64,000 bases of DNA from Candidatus Enterococcus willemsii (GCF_009933335.1 NZ_MAEL01000046.1:48435-112434), one strand, 5' to 3'. Shown: positions 25,381 to 36,321, counted from the first letter of the stretch. The notes: generated by a model not told the origin, from the sequence alone. Numbers and translations: made by a program.

Positions 25381-26082
25381 ATGTCAAACATACAATTTAC
25401 AGATGCTTATAAATTAGCAGAGTTTATCAAAAAAGCAACAAAACAAACACCTGTGAAAGCTTATTTTAATGGCGATTTAACAAAAATATCAAGCGATAAA
25501 GTAAAAATATTCGGAAATATTGCTATTGGCGAAGCAGAGGCGATTCAAACTTTCTTAAAGGATAATCAGACTTACATTACTGATTATTATTTAGAAAACG
25601 ATCGTCGTAATTCTGCAGTTCCTATGCTTGATTTAACATCCGTTGATGCTCGAATTGAACCTGGTGCATTTATTCGGGATCAAGCAGTCATTCAAAAAAA
25701 TGCTGTTGTTATGATGGGAGCAATTATTAATATTGGCGCTGTCGTTGGCGAAGAGTCCATGATTGACATGGGTGCAGTGCTAGGTGCACGAGCTGTTGTT
25801 GGCAAGCGTGCACATATCGGAGCTGGTGCAGTGTTAGCTGGTGTTTTAGAGCCACCTTCAGCAAGCCCCGTTATTATTGAAGACAATGTCTTAGTTGGTG
25901 CAAATGCAGTCGTCTTAGAAGGTGTACACGTTGGAGAAGGTGCTGTAATCGCCGCCGGTTCAATCGTAACCAAAGATGTTCCTGCCCACACAGTCGTTGC
26001 TGGTTCACCAGCAAAAATCATTAAAAACGTTGATGAACAAACACTCACAAAAACGGAATTTTTAGATGATTTGAGAGGGTAA
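25381..26082 (+). CDS. dapH: 2,3,4,5-tetrahydropyridine-2,6-dicarboxylate N-acetyltransferase
   Basis: Makes N-acetyl-2-amino-6-oxopimelate from tetrahydrodipicolinate in lysine/diaminopimelate synthesis. The 233-aa protein matches the family length. The N-terminal domain ([10 protein letters not shown]) is followed by a left-handed beta helix of hexapeptide repeats ([40 protein letters not shown]). The true start is ATG 25381, with AAAGGA 7 nt upstream; the open frame extends further back without support. It is divergent from an M20 amidohydrolase and ends at a strong terminator. Confidence 0.93.
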   Translation: MSNIQFTDAYKLAEFIKKATKQTPVKAYFNGDLTKISSDKVKIFGNIAIGEAEAIQTFLKDNQTYITDYYLENDRRNSAVPMLDLTSVDARIEPGAFIRDQAVIQKNAVVMMGAIINIGAVVGEESMIDMGAVLGARAVVGKRAHIGAGAVLAGVLEPPSASPVIIEDNVLVGANAVVLEGVHVGEGAVIAAGSIVTKDVPAHTVVAGSPAKIIKNVDEQTLTKTEFLDDLRG

Positions 26083-26086
26083 TTTC

Positions 26087-26123
26087 AAAAAACATTCAAT
26101 CATTTTTTGATTGAATGTTTTTT
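26087..26123. terminator. intrinsic terminator of dapH
   Basis: AAAAAACATTCAATC / GATTGAATGTTTTTT, a perfect 15-bp stem with a short loop and terminal T run. Confidence 0.92.
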
Positions 26124-26124
26124 A

Positions 26125-26141
26125 TGTAACAAAACCTAACA
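26125..26141. promoter_or_regulatory. GlnR/TnrA box, distal
   Basis: TGTAA-N7-TAACA matches the consensus TGTNA-N7-TNACA at every defined position. It starts immediately after the dapH terminator, 62 bp upstream of a second box. Confidence 0.75.
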
Positions 26142-26186
26142 CAAATTCTGTATTTTTAGCTAAAAAAGATAAAAAAACTTTTTACG

Positions 26187-26203
26187 TGTTACATTTTATA
26201 ACA
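26187..26203. promoter_or_regulatory. GlnR/TnrA box, promoter-proximal
   Basis: TGTTA-N7-TAACA, a perfect match to TGTNA-N7-TNACA, ending 7 bp before the glnA -35. Confidence 0.82.
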
Positions 26204-26210
26204 TAAACGA

Positions 26211-26239
26211 TTGACAAACAAAAAAATAATTGATATATT
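26211..26239 (+). promoter_or_regulatory. sigma-A promoter of glnA
   Basis: Consensus -35 TTGACA (26211-26216), 17-bp spacer, -10 TATATT (26234-26239). The leader to the ATG is about 60 nt. Confidence 0.85.
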
Positions 26240-26304
26240 CCCAGTAGAAATAAAAAATTCACGGACGTTCTAATTTAAGAGCAACTATAAAAAGGCGGGA
26301 TCTT

Positions 26305-27645
26305 ATGAAAAAAGAAAAACAGACTGTAGCTAACATTAAAGAAATTGTCAAACAGGAAAATATACGCTTTTTACGTCTCATGTTTACTGATATCCTAGGA
26401 ACAATCAAGAATGTAGAAGTTCCTATTAGTCAACTAGATAAAGTACTTGATAACAAAATGATGTTTGACGGTTCCTCAATTGAAGGCTTTGTTCGTATTG
26501 AAGAAAGCGACATGTACCTTTTTCCTGATTTAGATACTTGGTTGATTTTCCCGTGGGAAAGTGAGTACGGAAAAGTCGCTCGCTTAATTTGTGACATTCA
26601 CAACCCTGATGGCACACCTTTTGCCGGTGATCCTCGCGGAAATTTAAAACGCGCACTCGAAGCAATGAAAGAATTCGGCTTTACTTCGTTTAACTTAGGT
26701 CCTGAGCCGGAATTCTTCTTATTTAAATTAACCGAACAAGGAAATATCACGACTGATTTGAATGACCAAGGCGGTTATTTTGATTTCGCCCCTACTGATT
26801 TAGGTGAAAATTGCCGACGCGATATTGTCTTAGAACTGGAAAGCCTAGGCTTCGAAGTCGAAGCTTCCCATCACGAAGTTGCTCCTGGACAACACGAAAT
26901 TGACTTTAAATATGCCGATGTTTTAGAAGCTTGTGATAACATCCAAACATTTAAATTAGTTGTTAAAACAATCGCTAGAAAACACGGTTTACACGCTACT
27001 TTTATGCCTAAACCACTTTATGGAATCAATGGTTCAGGTATGCACTGCAACATGTCTTTGTTTAAAGATAATGAGAATGTGTTCTTTGATGCAGATGGCG
27101 AGATGCAATTAAGCGAAACGGCTTATCAATTTCTAGCTGGTCTCTTAAATCATGCCCGAGCATTCACTGCTATTTGCAACCCAACTGTTAATTCATATAA
27201 ACGTCTCATTCCAGGTTATGAAGCACCTGTATACGTTGCTTGGTCCGGCAGAAATCGTTCCCCATTAATTCGTGTACCTGAGTCTCGCGGATTATCAACA
27301 CGATTGGAATTACGCTCAGTGGATCCATCCGCAAATCCTTATTTAGCAATGGCAGTTTTATTACAAGCGGGACTAGATGGCATCTCAAACAAATTAGTTC
27401 CAACCCCAGCTGTTAATAGTAATATTTACACAATGAATGAAGAAGAACGTGCAGAAGCACAAATTTCAGATTTACCATCTACTCTGCATAACGCCTTAAA
27501 AGAATTAAAAAATGATAGAGTAGTGATTGAAGCGCTAGGCTCTCATATCTATAACAACTTTGTTGAATCAAAACGCTTGGAATGGGACAGTTATAAACAG
27601 TCCGTTTCTACTTGGGAAAGAGAACAATATTTAGAACTTTATTAG
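26305..27645 (+). CDS. glnA: glutamine synthetase, type I
   Basis: Forms glutamine from glutamate, NH4+ and ATP; dodecameric cytosolic enzyme. The 446-aa length fits the GSI-alpha class of Firmicutes. Signatures are [16 protein letters not shown], the ATP site [12 protein letters not shown], and [11 protein letters not shown]. No adenylylation insert (the Tyr loop of GSI-beta) is evident, consistent with GlnR feedback control. Two perfect GlnR boxes and a consensus promoter lie upstream. Unusually, glnR itself is not next to it: the gene upstream is dapH. It ends at a strong terminator shared with sepM. Confidence 0.96.
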   Translation: MKKEKQTVANIKEIVKQENIRFLRLMFTDILGTIKNVEVPISQLDKVLDNKMMFDGSSIEGFVRIEESDMYLFPDLDTWLIFPWESEYGKVARLICDIHNPDGTPFAGDPRGNLKRALEAMKEFGFTSFNLGPEPEFFLFKLTEQGNITTDLNDQGGYFDFAPTDLGENCRRDIVLELESLGFEVEASHHEVAPGQHEIDFKYADVLEACDNIQTFKLVVKTIARKHGLHATFMPKPLYGINGSGMHCNMSLFKDNENVFFDADGEMQLSETAYQFLAGLLNHARAFTAICNPTVNSYKRLIPGYEAPVYVAWSGRNRSPLIRVPESRGLSTRLELRSVDPSANPYLAMAVLLQAGLDGISNKLVPTPAVNSNIYTMNEEERAEAQISDLPSTLHNALKELKNDRVVIEALGSHIYNNFVESKRLEWDSYKQSVSTWEREQYLELY

Positions 27646-27650
27646 TCAAC

Positions 27651-27685
27651 AAAAAGCGACAGTCTACTAAGACCGTCGCTTTTTT
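27651..27685. terminator. bidirectional terminator between glnA and sepM
   Basis: AAAAAGCGAC-GTC / GAC-GTCGCTTTTTT stem; A and T runs on both sides serve both converging genes. It overlaps the sepM stop by 2 nt. Confidence 0.9.
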
Positions 27686-28717
27686 ACATATTTTCTAAAT
27701 AATCTAATGCATCTTGCAATGTTTTAACTGGCACGATTTTCATTTTAGAATGAATTTTTTCAGCCGCAGCTTTTGCTTCTTCATAATTTGATTGCAATTC
27801 TGGATAAGCTGCCTTTTCTTCAGCCGTTAATTCATCATCCGGTGCAAAGAAGATTTCCATTCCTTCTTGATCTGCACTGGCAACTTTTTTATCAATCCCG
27901 CCAATGCGACCTACTTCTCCTTCGTTATTAATCGTGCCTGTTCCAGCAATTTTCTTACCTTTACGTAAATCTTGCTTGGTCAACTGTTCGTAAATTTCAA
28001 GTGTGAACATCAATCCAGCAGAAGGACCACCAATATTTTCCACATGAAAATCAATTTTGTCGTCCGATTCAATCTCTGTATGATCAACCAAAGTAATACC
28101 AATGCCAGGTTTTTTCGTTGACAATTCAATTAATTTCCCAGTTGCTTGCTTTTGTTTATTTTGATGAATAAAGGTAATCGTCACTTCATCATCCACTTTT
28201 TTATTCTGGACATAATCAATAAATTCTTGATTATTTTCAAAGTGTTTGCCATCAACTTGTGTGACTGTGTCGCCGACTGAAATGTCATGGTAAAAATTTG
28301 ATTTAGGCTCAACGCTCATCACGTAAACACCTTTATATTCAAAATCATACGGACGACCAGCTTGCTTTAGCGCTTGTTCAATCGCATTATTTTGCGAAGA
28401 CTCCATATAATACCGTTGAATTTGGTCATATTCTTCCCCGCTTGAACCACCAAACATCTCTTCTTCTGACACTAATTGTTCAAAGGAACTAAACTTACTT
28501 TTCAATGCGGTTAACACTGTGGCTTGCTGCACCCCGACCGAAGTTAAGGAAAAGGACCCCGGTTGCTTGTCTTCATTGCCATTCACCGTTACTAGTTGTT
28601 TCAGATCAATGGTTGATCCCGGCTTTTCTATATAATAGGGAATCGGTACAAAAACACAAGCCGCAATAACTGTTGCTACGATAAATAATAAAAAATACTT
28701 AATGGATGTTTTTTTCA

Positions 28718-28718
<1 letters not shown>
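27684..28718 (-). CDS. sepM: PDZ-domain, Lon-like membrane serine protease (SepM/YlbL)
   Basis: A 344-aa protease anchored by one N-terminal transmembrane helix (residues 7-27), with a PDZ domain (about 120-200: G-V-Y-V-M-S-V-E-P-K-S) and a C-terminal Lon-type S16 domain. The Ser-Lys dyad is visible in G-G-P-S-A-G-L-M-F and G-G-I-D-K-K-V. The streptococcal relative SepM processes competence peptide outside the cell; the Bacillus one is YlbL. Its start overlaps the coaD stop by 1 nt (TAATG). Last gene of rsmD-coaD-sepM. Confidence 0.92.
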
Positions 28719-29757
<1,039 letters not shown>

Positions 29758-29793
29758 ATTTTTTCTTCCCTTTCTCCTCCAGAGTTTTCACGT

Positions 29794-29838
29794 AAAAAGA
29801 AGGTCGGTCTATGTAATAAAAGTCCGACCTTCCTTTTT
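29794..29838 (-). terminator. terminator between ylbG and rsmD
   Basis: GGAAGGTCGGAC / (G)ACCGACCTTC stem on the minus strand, followed by TTTTT. It begins right at the ylbG stop. Confidence 0.85.
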
Positions 29839-30152
29839 TACTGTTCTTCCAAATGCAGAGATTCTTCTGTCACTTGAAACGCAGCCTTAGTTCCTATTTT
29901 TTCAGCAAAATTCATCTCAATATCTGGACGATGTGACGGATCTACCGCACGAACAAAATGCAGGCGTGTAATTTTTTCAATACTCTCTTCCACATTTTCT
30001 TCATTCACATACATCAAGACGTATTTCATCCGTCTTGAAACATAATGGACAAATCCGAAACGTCTTAAATTTTTCAATTGACGTAAACTATAGACCCATA
30101 CCACCAATCCACGACGTTTTTGCATAGTAAATTCTTCTGTGCTAGCCAACAT
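29838..30152 (-). CDS. ylbG: YlbG family protein (DUF2129)
   Basis: A 104-aa protein of the YlbG/UPF0298 family. The conserved core reads R-R-G-L-V-V-W-V-Y-S-L-R-Q-L-K-N-L-R-R-F-G, then Y-V-S-R-R-M-K-Y-V-L-M-Y-V and H-F-V-R-A-V-D-P-S-H-R-P. Function unknown; nearly always beside ylbF. The start ATG 30152 lies 8 nt after GGAGG and overlaps ylbF by 11 nt, so translation is coupled. The N-terminus is longer than usual (core starts at M-Q-K-R-R). Confidence 0.88.
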   Translation of the reverse strand: MLASTEEFTMQKRRGLVVWVYSLRQLKNLRRFGFVHYVSRRMKYVLMYVNEENVEESIEKITRLHFVRAVDPSHRPDIEMNFAEKIGTKAAFQVTEESLHLEEQ

Positions 30153-30567
30153 GACATTTTCCTCCACAACTTGATTTCGTTTCGAAGAATGGATTACCAG
30201 TATCTACTTTAATATCATCAGAAATGCAATGAGCAATCTTGATAGTCATCTCATCTAAAATCCCTTGTAATTCAGTCTCTGAAAAACGAAATTCCGCAAC
30301 AAGCGGATGTACATCTAGTACCCGTTTAGCTTTGCGAAGCGCTCGCCTTTTTTCACGATGGTCTGGTGCATAACTACCATACGCTTCGATACGTTCAAAC
30401 GCTTCTTTTTTCTGCAAAAAATCAGCACGGACTATTTGTACCTCTTCATCTGCATATAACTTCTTTTTATTTTCCAAATAATTTTGATAAGTGTTACTTT
30501 GTTGCAAACAAACTAGCACTTCTTGTATCTGGTCTTCTATTTCAAAAAATTGATCATCATAAATCAA
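30142..30567 (-). CDS. ylbF: YlbF/RicF family regulator
   Basis: A 141-aa YlbF-family protein. In Bacillus, YlbF (RicF) joins YmcA and YaaT in the Y-complex that carries Fe-S clusters and steers RNase Y processing. Here the helical core (F-L-Q-K-K-E-A-F-E-R-I-E-A-Y-G) is followed by R-F-S-E-T-E-L-Q-G-I-L-D-E-M. A C-terminal tail S-S-C-G-G-K-C-H-V-G has two Cys suited to cluster binding. It starts at TTG 30567, overlapping the upstream stop by 2 nt (TTGA); no in-frame ATG exists nearby. Overlaps ylbG at its end. Confidence 0.88.
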   Translation of the reverse strand: MIYDDQFFEIEDQIQEVLVCLQQSNTYQNYLENKKKLYADEEVQIVRADFLQKKEAFERIEAYGSYAPDHREKRRALRKAKRVLDVHPLVAEFRFSETELQGILDEMTIKIAHCISDDIKVDTGNPFFETKSSCGGKCHVG

Positions 30568-31694
30568 TTGTCGTCACTATCCTCTACTTTATTTTGTCCA
30601 TTCTGTAATAAGACTACCATATTTTCTTTTGAAAAGGCAATTCCTAACGACTCTAATTCCTGATGCATAAATCGAGTATGCAAATAAGGAGTGCTATACC
30701 AAGTTAAAATAGTAAACGTGGGATCGTAAATCGGTAGCTCTAAGTACACATTAGCTTCTTGTATTTTATATTTCGCCAACAAATCTGCCAACTCTGATTT
30801 TCCAACCGAAAACTGACCACTTTCGCCACCTTTTTGAATGAGACGTAACTTTTGTTCTTTTTCCGTCGTTAAAAAATCTTCCGAATGAGCAATAAAATCA
30901 CCTAAAAGTTGCTCCGCTGTCATTTGTGTGCCAACATCAGTTACAAATTCTGGGCGCTTATCTGTTTGACGCAGATATTGAAAAATATGTCTAGATTGCC
31001 GTTGTTTACTCTGATTAATGACATCCCAATCAGCATCTTCTTCCATAGAAAAACGTGGAACGGACCCTTCTGTTACCTGATAAGGTGCTAATTTCAACAA
31101 AGTTGCTTTATCTAAGTACATGACACTATATAAGGCACTCTCTGTTTTCTTTTGGCTGAAAAATAAAATAGCAAACGTCCCATTATCAAAAGCAATTAGT
31201 GGACGATAATTCATATCATCTTCCATTAATTCGAAACCAACCGTATGATTTTCATAATTAATTGTAAAATTAGGATACACCATCGTCAATTTGGTTAAAT
31301 CATTCATTGTCATACCATATTGAAATGGCGTAATCTCTTTATCTTGAGTACCTAAGAATTTAATGCTCGTCACACGATTATGCTCTGTTGTTACTTCCAA
31401 ATGCGTGTGATTCTCTAACTCATAGTGTTGAATACTAAAAGAAAATCCAGAAGGATACGCCTCTTCTGGATTTCCATAAACCTTGTTAAAATCAGATAAC
31501 TCTTCTCCAATCCAATGCGCAAAACCATCCGCTTGAATTGGATTATAGTTCCACGAGGTAGGAGAAGGTTCTCTTCTGACTTCATCGGTTGCCGGGGTTG
31601 AAACTTGAGGAAACCAAATTGGGTGTCCATATAAGAGAATAATACATCCTATAAAAATCACACTAAATAAGATTCCCCTATGTTTCATTTTCAT
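30564..31694 (-). CDS. CAP-associated-domain extracytoplasmic protein with diverged CAP domain
   Basis: A 376-aa protein with one N-terminal transmembrane or signal-anchor helix (residues 7-25). A CAP-associated domain follows (about 55-200: I-G-E-E-L-S-D-F-N-K-V-Y-G-N-P; Y-G-M-T-M-N-D-L). The C-terminal 170 residues hold the place of the SCP/CAP domain of Bacillus YlbC, but the usual His/Glu signature is not visible, so this part looks strongly diverged. It lies between pyc and ylbF, as ylbC does in Bacillus. ATG 31694 with GAGAGG 5 nt upstream; ATG 31688 is possible. Function unknown. Confidence 0.72.
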   Translation of the reverse strand: MKMKHRGILFSVIFIGCIILLYGHPIWFPQVSTPATDEVRREPSPTSWNYNPIQADGFAHWIGEELSDFNKVYGNPEEAYPSGFSFSIQHYELENHTHLEVTTEHNRVTSIKFLGTQDKEITPFQYGMTMNDLTKLTMVYPNFTINYENHTVGFELMEDDMNYRPLIAFDNGTFAILFFSQKKTESALYSVMYLDKATLLKLAPYQVTEGSVPRFSMEEDADWDVINQSKQRQSRHIFQYLRQTDKRPEFVTDVGTQMTAEQLLGDFIAHSEDFLTTEKEQKLRLIQKGGESGQFSVGKSELADLLAKYKIQEANVYLELPIYDPTFTILTWYSTPYLHTRFMHQELESLGIAFSKENMVVLLQNGQNKVEDSDDN

Positions 31695-31706
31695 TTCAAC
31701 CTCTCA

Positions 31707-34700
31707 TTAATTTTCTTTAATTTCAATTAATAAATCACCTGAAGCAATTGCCTCACCTTCAGTAACATACACGTGATCGACTACACCATCGAAACGTGCT
31801 TCGATACTCGTTTCCATCTTCATCGCTTCAGTAACCATTAACGTATCACCACGACTCACACGATCGCCTTTTTTCACAGTAATTTGTAAAACAGAGCCTG
31901 ACATAGTAGCACCGATTTGTTCTTTATTGGTGGGTTCTGCTTTACGTTTCGCAGTTACCGTGCTCTTAATTGAAGTATCTTTCACCGAAATTTCACGTCG
32001 TTGGCCATTCAAGTTGAAGAATAACGTGCGGTTACCTTCAACATCAGCTTCGCCAATGTCATCTAAGCGAATAATCAAGTTTTTCCCTTTTTCAATTTCA
32101 ACATTGATTTTTTCACCTGGACGCATACCACTGAAGAATGTTGGGGTATCTAGCACTTTAATATCTGCAAATTGATCATACGCTTTACGATATGCTAAGA
32201 AAATTTCAGGGTACATCAAGTAACTCAATACTTCATGATGTTGTGGCTCATAACCGATTAATTCTGCTAATTCTGCTTTCACTTGTTCAAAATCAACTGG
32301 TTTCGCTAATGCACCTGGACGGTCAGTAAATGCAGGTCTGCCCTTCAAAATAATTTTTTGTAATTTTTCTGGGAACCCACCTGTTGGTTGACCTAATTCA
32401 CCTTGGAAGAAGGTAATCACAGACTCAGGGAAACTAATTGATTCTCCACGCTCATAAATATCTTCTTCTGTCAGATCATTTTGAACCATGAATAACGCCA
32501 TATCACCCACTACTTTAGACGATGGAGTTACTTTCACAATGTCACCAAACATCATATTAACAGTATGGTAAACTTTTTTGATTTCATCCCAACGATCGCC
32601 TAAGCCAACTGCTTTTGCTTGTTGTTGCAAGTTAGAATATTGTCCACCGGGCATTTCATGCATGTATACTTCTGTTTGAGGAACATTTAAACCATTTTCA
32701 AACGGTTGATAATACATACGGACATCTTCCCAATAATGATTTAACTCTTGTACATTTTCAATATTAATATCTGGTACACGTTTTCCGTTGACTAACGCAT
32801 AGTACAAGCTACTCAAACTTGGTTGACTAGTATTACTACTCATAGCACTCATCGCTACGTCAACGATATCTACACCAGCTGTTACCGCTGCAGAGTAAGT
32901 AATGATACCATTACCACTTGTATCATGCGTATGCAAATGAATTGGCACATCAACAGTCTCTTTTAATTCACTAATCAAACGATACGATGCTTGAGGTTTC
33001 AATAGACCTGCCATATCTTTAATGGCAATTGTATGTGCCCCTAAAGCTTCTAATTCTTTCGCCATATCTTTGTAATATTGAATCGAGTATTTTGCTCTAG
33101 AAGAATCATTAATATCCCCTGTATAACAAATTGCTGTTTCGGCAATTTTACCTGCATCACGTACAGCTTGAATACTTTTTTCCATTTGCGGTATCCAGTT
33201 TAAACTATCAAAGATACGGAACACATCAATTCCTTGGTGCGCTGCTTCATTGATAAATTCAACTAACACGTTATCCGGATAATTTGAATACCCAACAGCA
33301 TTTGAACCACGGAACAACATTTGTAGTAACGTATTTGGCATTTTTTTACGCAGAATACGTAATCTTTCCCAAGGATCTTCGGTTAAGAAGCGATACGCAA
33401 CATCAAATGTTGCTCCACCCCACATTTCACTTGAGAATAATTGTGGAATTGCTTCTTCTGTTTTACTAGCAATGCGTGCAATATCCTTTGTACGCACACG
33501 AGTTGCCAATAAACTTTGATGCGCATCACGGAAGGTTGTATCTGTTAAAAGAACATTCTTTTGTTCTTTAATCCATTCAACAACACCATCGGCACCTTTT
33601 GTATCTAAAATATTTTTAGCTGTTACGAGATTATCCACATGCGCTAATTTTTTAGGCATACGAGGGTCTTCAAAGAAACGTTTTGGTTGTTTTTCAATTC
33701 CTGGGAAACCATTGATTGTAATTTCACCAATATATTTCATTGTTTTATTTCCGCGGTCACGAGTACGTGGAAACTTAAATAATTCTGGTGTGGTATCAAT
33801 AAAGATTGTCTTCGCATCACCCGAACGGAATTGTGGATGGCGAATGACGTTACGCATAAATGGAATATTGGTTTCAACACCACGTACACGGAATTCTTTC
33901 AGACAACGCTCCATTTTTTCAATCGCTTGTTGGAATGTAGAACCATGCGTACAAACTTTTACTAACAACGAATCAAAATATGGAGTCACAACAGCACCTG
34001 CGTAGGCATTCCCTACATCCAACCGGACGCCAAAACCACCTGGGGAACGATACGTATCAATTTTACCAGTATCTGGCATAAAACCATTTAATGGGTCCTC
34101 TGTTGTAATACGACATTGAATCGCAGCACCTTTAAAAGTGATGTCTTTTTGTTCAGGTATGCCGATTTCTTTGTGTAAATCTTTCCCTTGAGCGATTAAA
34201 ATTTGTGTCGTAACAATATCAATATCTGTAATCATTTCTGTAATCGTATGTTCAACTTGAACACGAGGATTTACTTCGATGAAGTAGAATTTATCTCCTT
34301 CAACTAAAAATTCAACTGTCCCAGCATTAACGTAATTCACATGTTTCATTAATTGAACAGCTGCCTGACAAATTTTTTCGCGTTGTTCATCATTCATAGA
34401 AACGCACGGTGCAACTTCAACTACTTTTTGATGACGACGTTGAACTGAACAGTCACGTTCGAATAAATGAACGACATTTCCATGTGAATCTCCTAAAATT
34501 TGTACTTCAATGTGCTTAGGATTAGCAATATAACGTTCAACATAGACTTCATCACTACCAAAGGCAGCCTTTGCTTCACTTTTTGCCCGTTCATAACCAT
34601 CACGTGCTTCTTTTTCATCATGCGCCACACGCATCCCGCGACCACCACCGCCAAGAGCAGCTTTAATCATGACAGGATAACCATGTTCATCAGCAAATGC

Positions 34701-35135
34701 CAACACTTCATCAACAGTCGCAACTGGACCATCTGATCCTGGGATAGACTGAATTCCTGCTGCAATTGCGGCTTCTTTCGCTTTAATTTTATCCCCAAAA
34801 ATATCTAAATGATATGGAGTAGGTCCAATGAAAATAATACCTTCTTCCTGACAACGTTTCGCAAATGCTAAATTCTCAGATAAAAAACCATAACCTGGAT
34901 GGATGGCTTCCGCTCCGGATTCTTTTGCAATACGAATAATATCTTCAATGTCTAAGTAGGCATCAATCGGACGCTTTCCTTTGCCGATTAAATAGGCTTC
35001 GTCTGCTTTAAAACGATGCACTGAATACTCATCTTCTGCAGCATAGATACCTACTGTTTTAATTTTTAATTCCACACACGCTCTAAATACACGAATAGCG
35101 ATCTCGCCACGGTTCGCAACAAGAATTTTTTTCAT
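31707..35135 (-). CDS. pyc: pyruvate carboxylase
   Basis: Biotin enzyme carboxylating pyruvate to oxaloacetate, replenishing the aspartate family. 1142 aa. The biotin carboxylase domain covers about 1-450 (L-V-A-N-R-G-E-I-A-I-R, K-A-A-L-G-G-G-G-R-G-M-R). The carboxyltransferase covers about 530-800 (D-T-T-F-R-D-A-H-Q-S). After the allosteric linker comes the C-terminal biotinyl domain with T-E-A-M-K-M-E-T. ATG 35135 lies 7 nt after AGGAG; an ATG 18 nt earlier precedes the ribosome binding site. Follows ftsW, as in Bacillus. Confidence 0.97.
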   Translation of the reverse strand: MKKILVANRGEIAIRVFRACVELKIKTVGIYAAEDEYSVHRFKADEAYLIGKGKRPIDAYLDIEDIIRIAKESGAEAIHPGYGFLSENLAFAKRCQEEGIIFIGPTPYHLDIFGDKIKAKEAAIAAGIQSIPGSDGPVATVDEVLAFADEHGYPVMIKAALGGGGRGMRVAHDEKEARDGYERAKSEAKAAFGSDEVYVERYIANPKHIEVQILGDSHGNVVHLFERDCSVQRRHQKVVEVAPCVSMNDEQREKICQAAVQLMKHVNYVNAGTVEFLVEGDKFYFIEVNPRVQVEHTITEMITDIDIVTTQILIAQGKDLHKEIGIPEQKDITFKGAAIQCRITTEDPLNGFMPDTGKIDTYRSPGGFGVRLDVGNAYAGAVVTPYFDSLLVKVCTHGSTFQQAIEKMERCLKEFRVRGVETNIPFMRNVIRHPQFRSGDAKTIFIDTTPELFKFPRTRDRGNKTMKYIGEITINGFPGIEKQPKRFFEDPRMPKKLAHVDNLVTAKNILDTKGADGVVEWIKEQKNVLLTDTTFRDAHQSLLATRVRTKDIARIASKTEEAIPQLFSSEMWGGATFDVAYRFLTEDPWERLRILRKKMPNTLLQMLFRGSNAVGYSNYPDNVLVEFINEAAHQGIDVFRIFDSLNWIPQMEKSIQAVRDAGKIAETAICYTGDINDSSRAKYSIQYYKDMAKELEALGAHTIAIKDMAGLLKPQASYRLISELKETVDVPIHLHTHDTSGNGIITYSAAVTAGVDIVDVAMSAMSSNTSQPSLSSLYYALVNGKRVPDINIENVQELNHYWEDVRMYYQPFENGLNVPQTEVYMHEMPGGQYSNLQQQAKAVGLGDRWDEIKKVYHTVNMMFGDIVKVTPSSKVVGDMALFMVQNDLTEEDIYERGESISFPESVITFFQGELGQPTGGFPEKLQKIILKGRPAFTDRPGALAKPVDFEQVKAELAELIGYEPQHHEVLSYLMYPEIFLAYRKAYDQFADIKVLDTPTFFSGMRPGEKINVEIEKGKNLIIRLDDIGEADVEGNRTLFFNLNGQRREISVKDTSIKSTVTAKRKAEPTNKEQIGATMSGSVLQITVKKGDRVSRGDTLMVTEAMKMETSIEARFDGVVDHVYVTEGEAIASGDLLIEIKEN

Positions 35136-35160
35136 CAAACCACTCCTCTTCATTTCTAAA

Positions 35161-36321
35161 TCAATTATCTAATTGATACGTTTTTTTCTTTTCATCCGCA
35201 CTAATATTCAATACGAATCCAATACAAATGGAAAACATCAGTAAACTGGAACCACCCTGACTGATGAATGGGAACGTAATTCCCGTTAACGGAATAATCC
35301 CCGTTACTCCACCTAAGTTAATAAATATTGAAATTAAGAACAATGCGCCAATTCCTATACACATCATGGAATTAAATGCATCGCTCGAGCGAATACCTAT
35401 GAGTATGATACGAGCAATCATATAAATGAGTAACCCTAAAATTAAAATTGCAGCTAACAGACCTAATTCTTCCACAACAATCGTAAAAGCAAAATCTGTT
35501 TCAGCAAATTTAAGAAATCCTTTTTTCTGGATACTATTCCCTAATCCACGTCCGAATAAGCCTCCATTAAACATAGCATAATAACCATGAATTAATTGGT
35601 GTCCATCGCCGAACTCATCCAAAAACGGATTTTGGAAGATAGCAAAGCGAGCAAGCACGTATTTCGGTAAAAATAGTTTCCCGACTGTATTGACTAAAAA
35701 GACAGTAACAATACTTCCTACAATTGCAACAACTCCAGTATATAGTGTAAGCAAGTAGTTTACACCACTACTTAACAAAACAGTCATTACAAGTAGCACA
35801 ATAATTGCCGCATTTCCTAAATCGGGATATAGTCCAATAACCACAAGTTGTAACCCTACAATCAGTAACAAACCTCGTGTACTTGGCCAAAAATCATTTT
35901 GAATCGATTGTTGTCGTTTTGCTAGAGCAGCAGATAAAAACCAAATAACAATAAATTTCAAAAATTCTACAGGCTGAATTGTTCCCAAAGCGCCTAACTT
36001 AATCCAACCACGCGCACCATTGACCGGCGGAAATAAAAATACCACCAATAACAAAATGCTAATGATAAACATTGCTGTTTGGGTTAATCCTTGGTTTTTC
36101 AAAAAGGATGTTTTCATCTTATAAATAAACACAATAATAAGAAGACTAACTATCCAAAATGCAAACTGTAAGATTGCTTGCCTTGCATAATTCTGACCAT
36201 TAGATAACATCACATATGAAGTTGTACTGTACACCATCATTAAACCTATGACGCTTAAAATAAGATATGGGATAATAATCCCTAAATCCAATAAATGCCT
36301 TTTTTTAATTTTATTAGGCAA
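35161..36321 (-). CDS. ftsW: FtsW/RodA/SpoVE family peptidoglycan polymerase
   Basis: A 386-aa SEDS glycosyltransferase with about 10 transmembrane helices; polymerises lipid II at the septum with a cognate class B PBP. It has the signatures Y-S-T-T-S-Y near the first helix, P-V-E-F-L-K (the family's catalytic-region P-[SV]-E), and the C-terminal T-G-I-T-F-P-F-I-S-Q-G-G-S-S-L. Position between ylaN and pyc is conserved with Bacillus ftsW. It begins 3 nt after the ylaN stop. Confidence 0.93.
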   Translation of the reverse strand: MPNKIKKRHLLDLGIIIPYLILSVIGLMMVYSTTSYVMLSNGQNYARQAILQFAFWIVSLLIIVFIYKMKTSFLKNQGLTQTAMFIISILLLVVFLFPPVNGARGWIKLGALGTIQPVEFLKFIVIWFLSAALAKRQQSIQNDFWPSTRGLLLIVGLQLVVIGLYPDLGNAAIIVLLVMTVLLSSGVNYLLTLYTGVVAIVGSIVTVFLVNTVGKLFLPKYVLARFAIFQNPFLDEFGDGHQLIHGYYAMFNGGLFGRGLGNSIQKKGFLKFAETDFAFTIVVEELGLLAAILILGLLIYMIARIILIGIRSSDAFNSMMCIGIGALFLISIFINLGGVTGIIPLTGITFPFISQGGSSLLMFSICIGFVLNISADEKKKTYQLDN

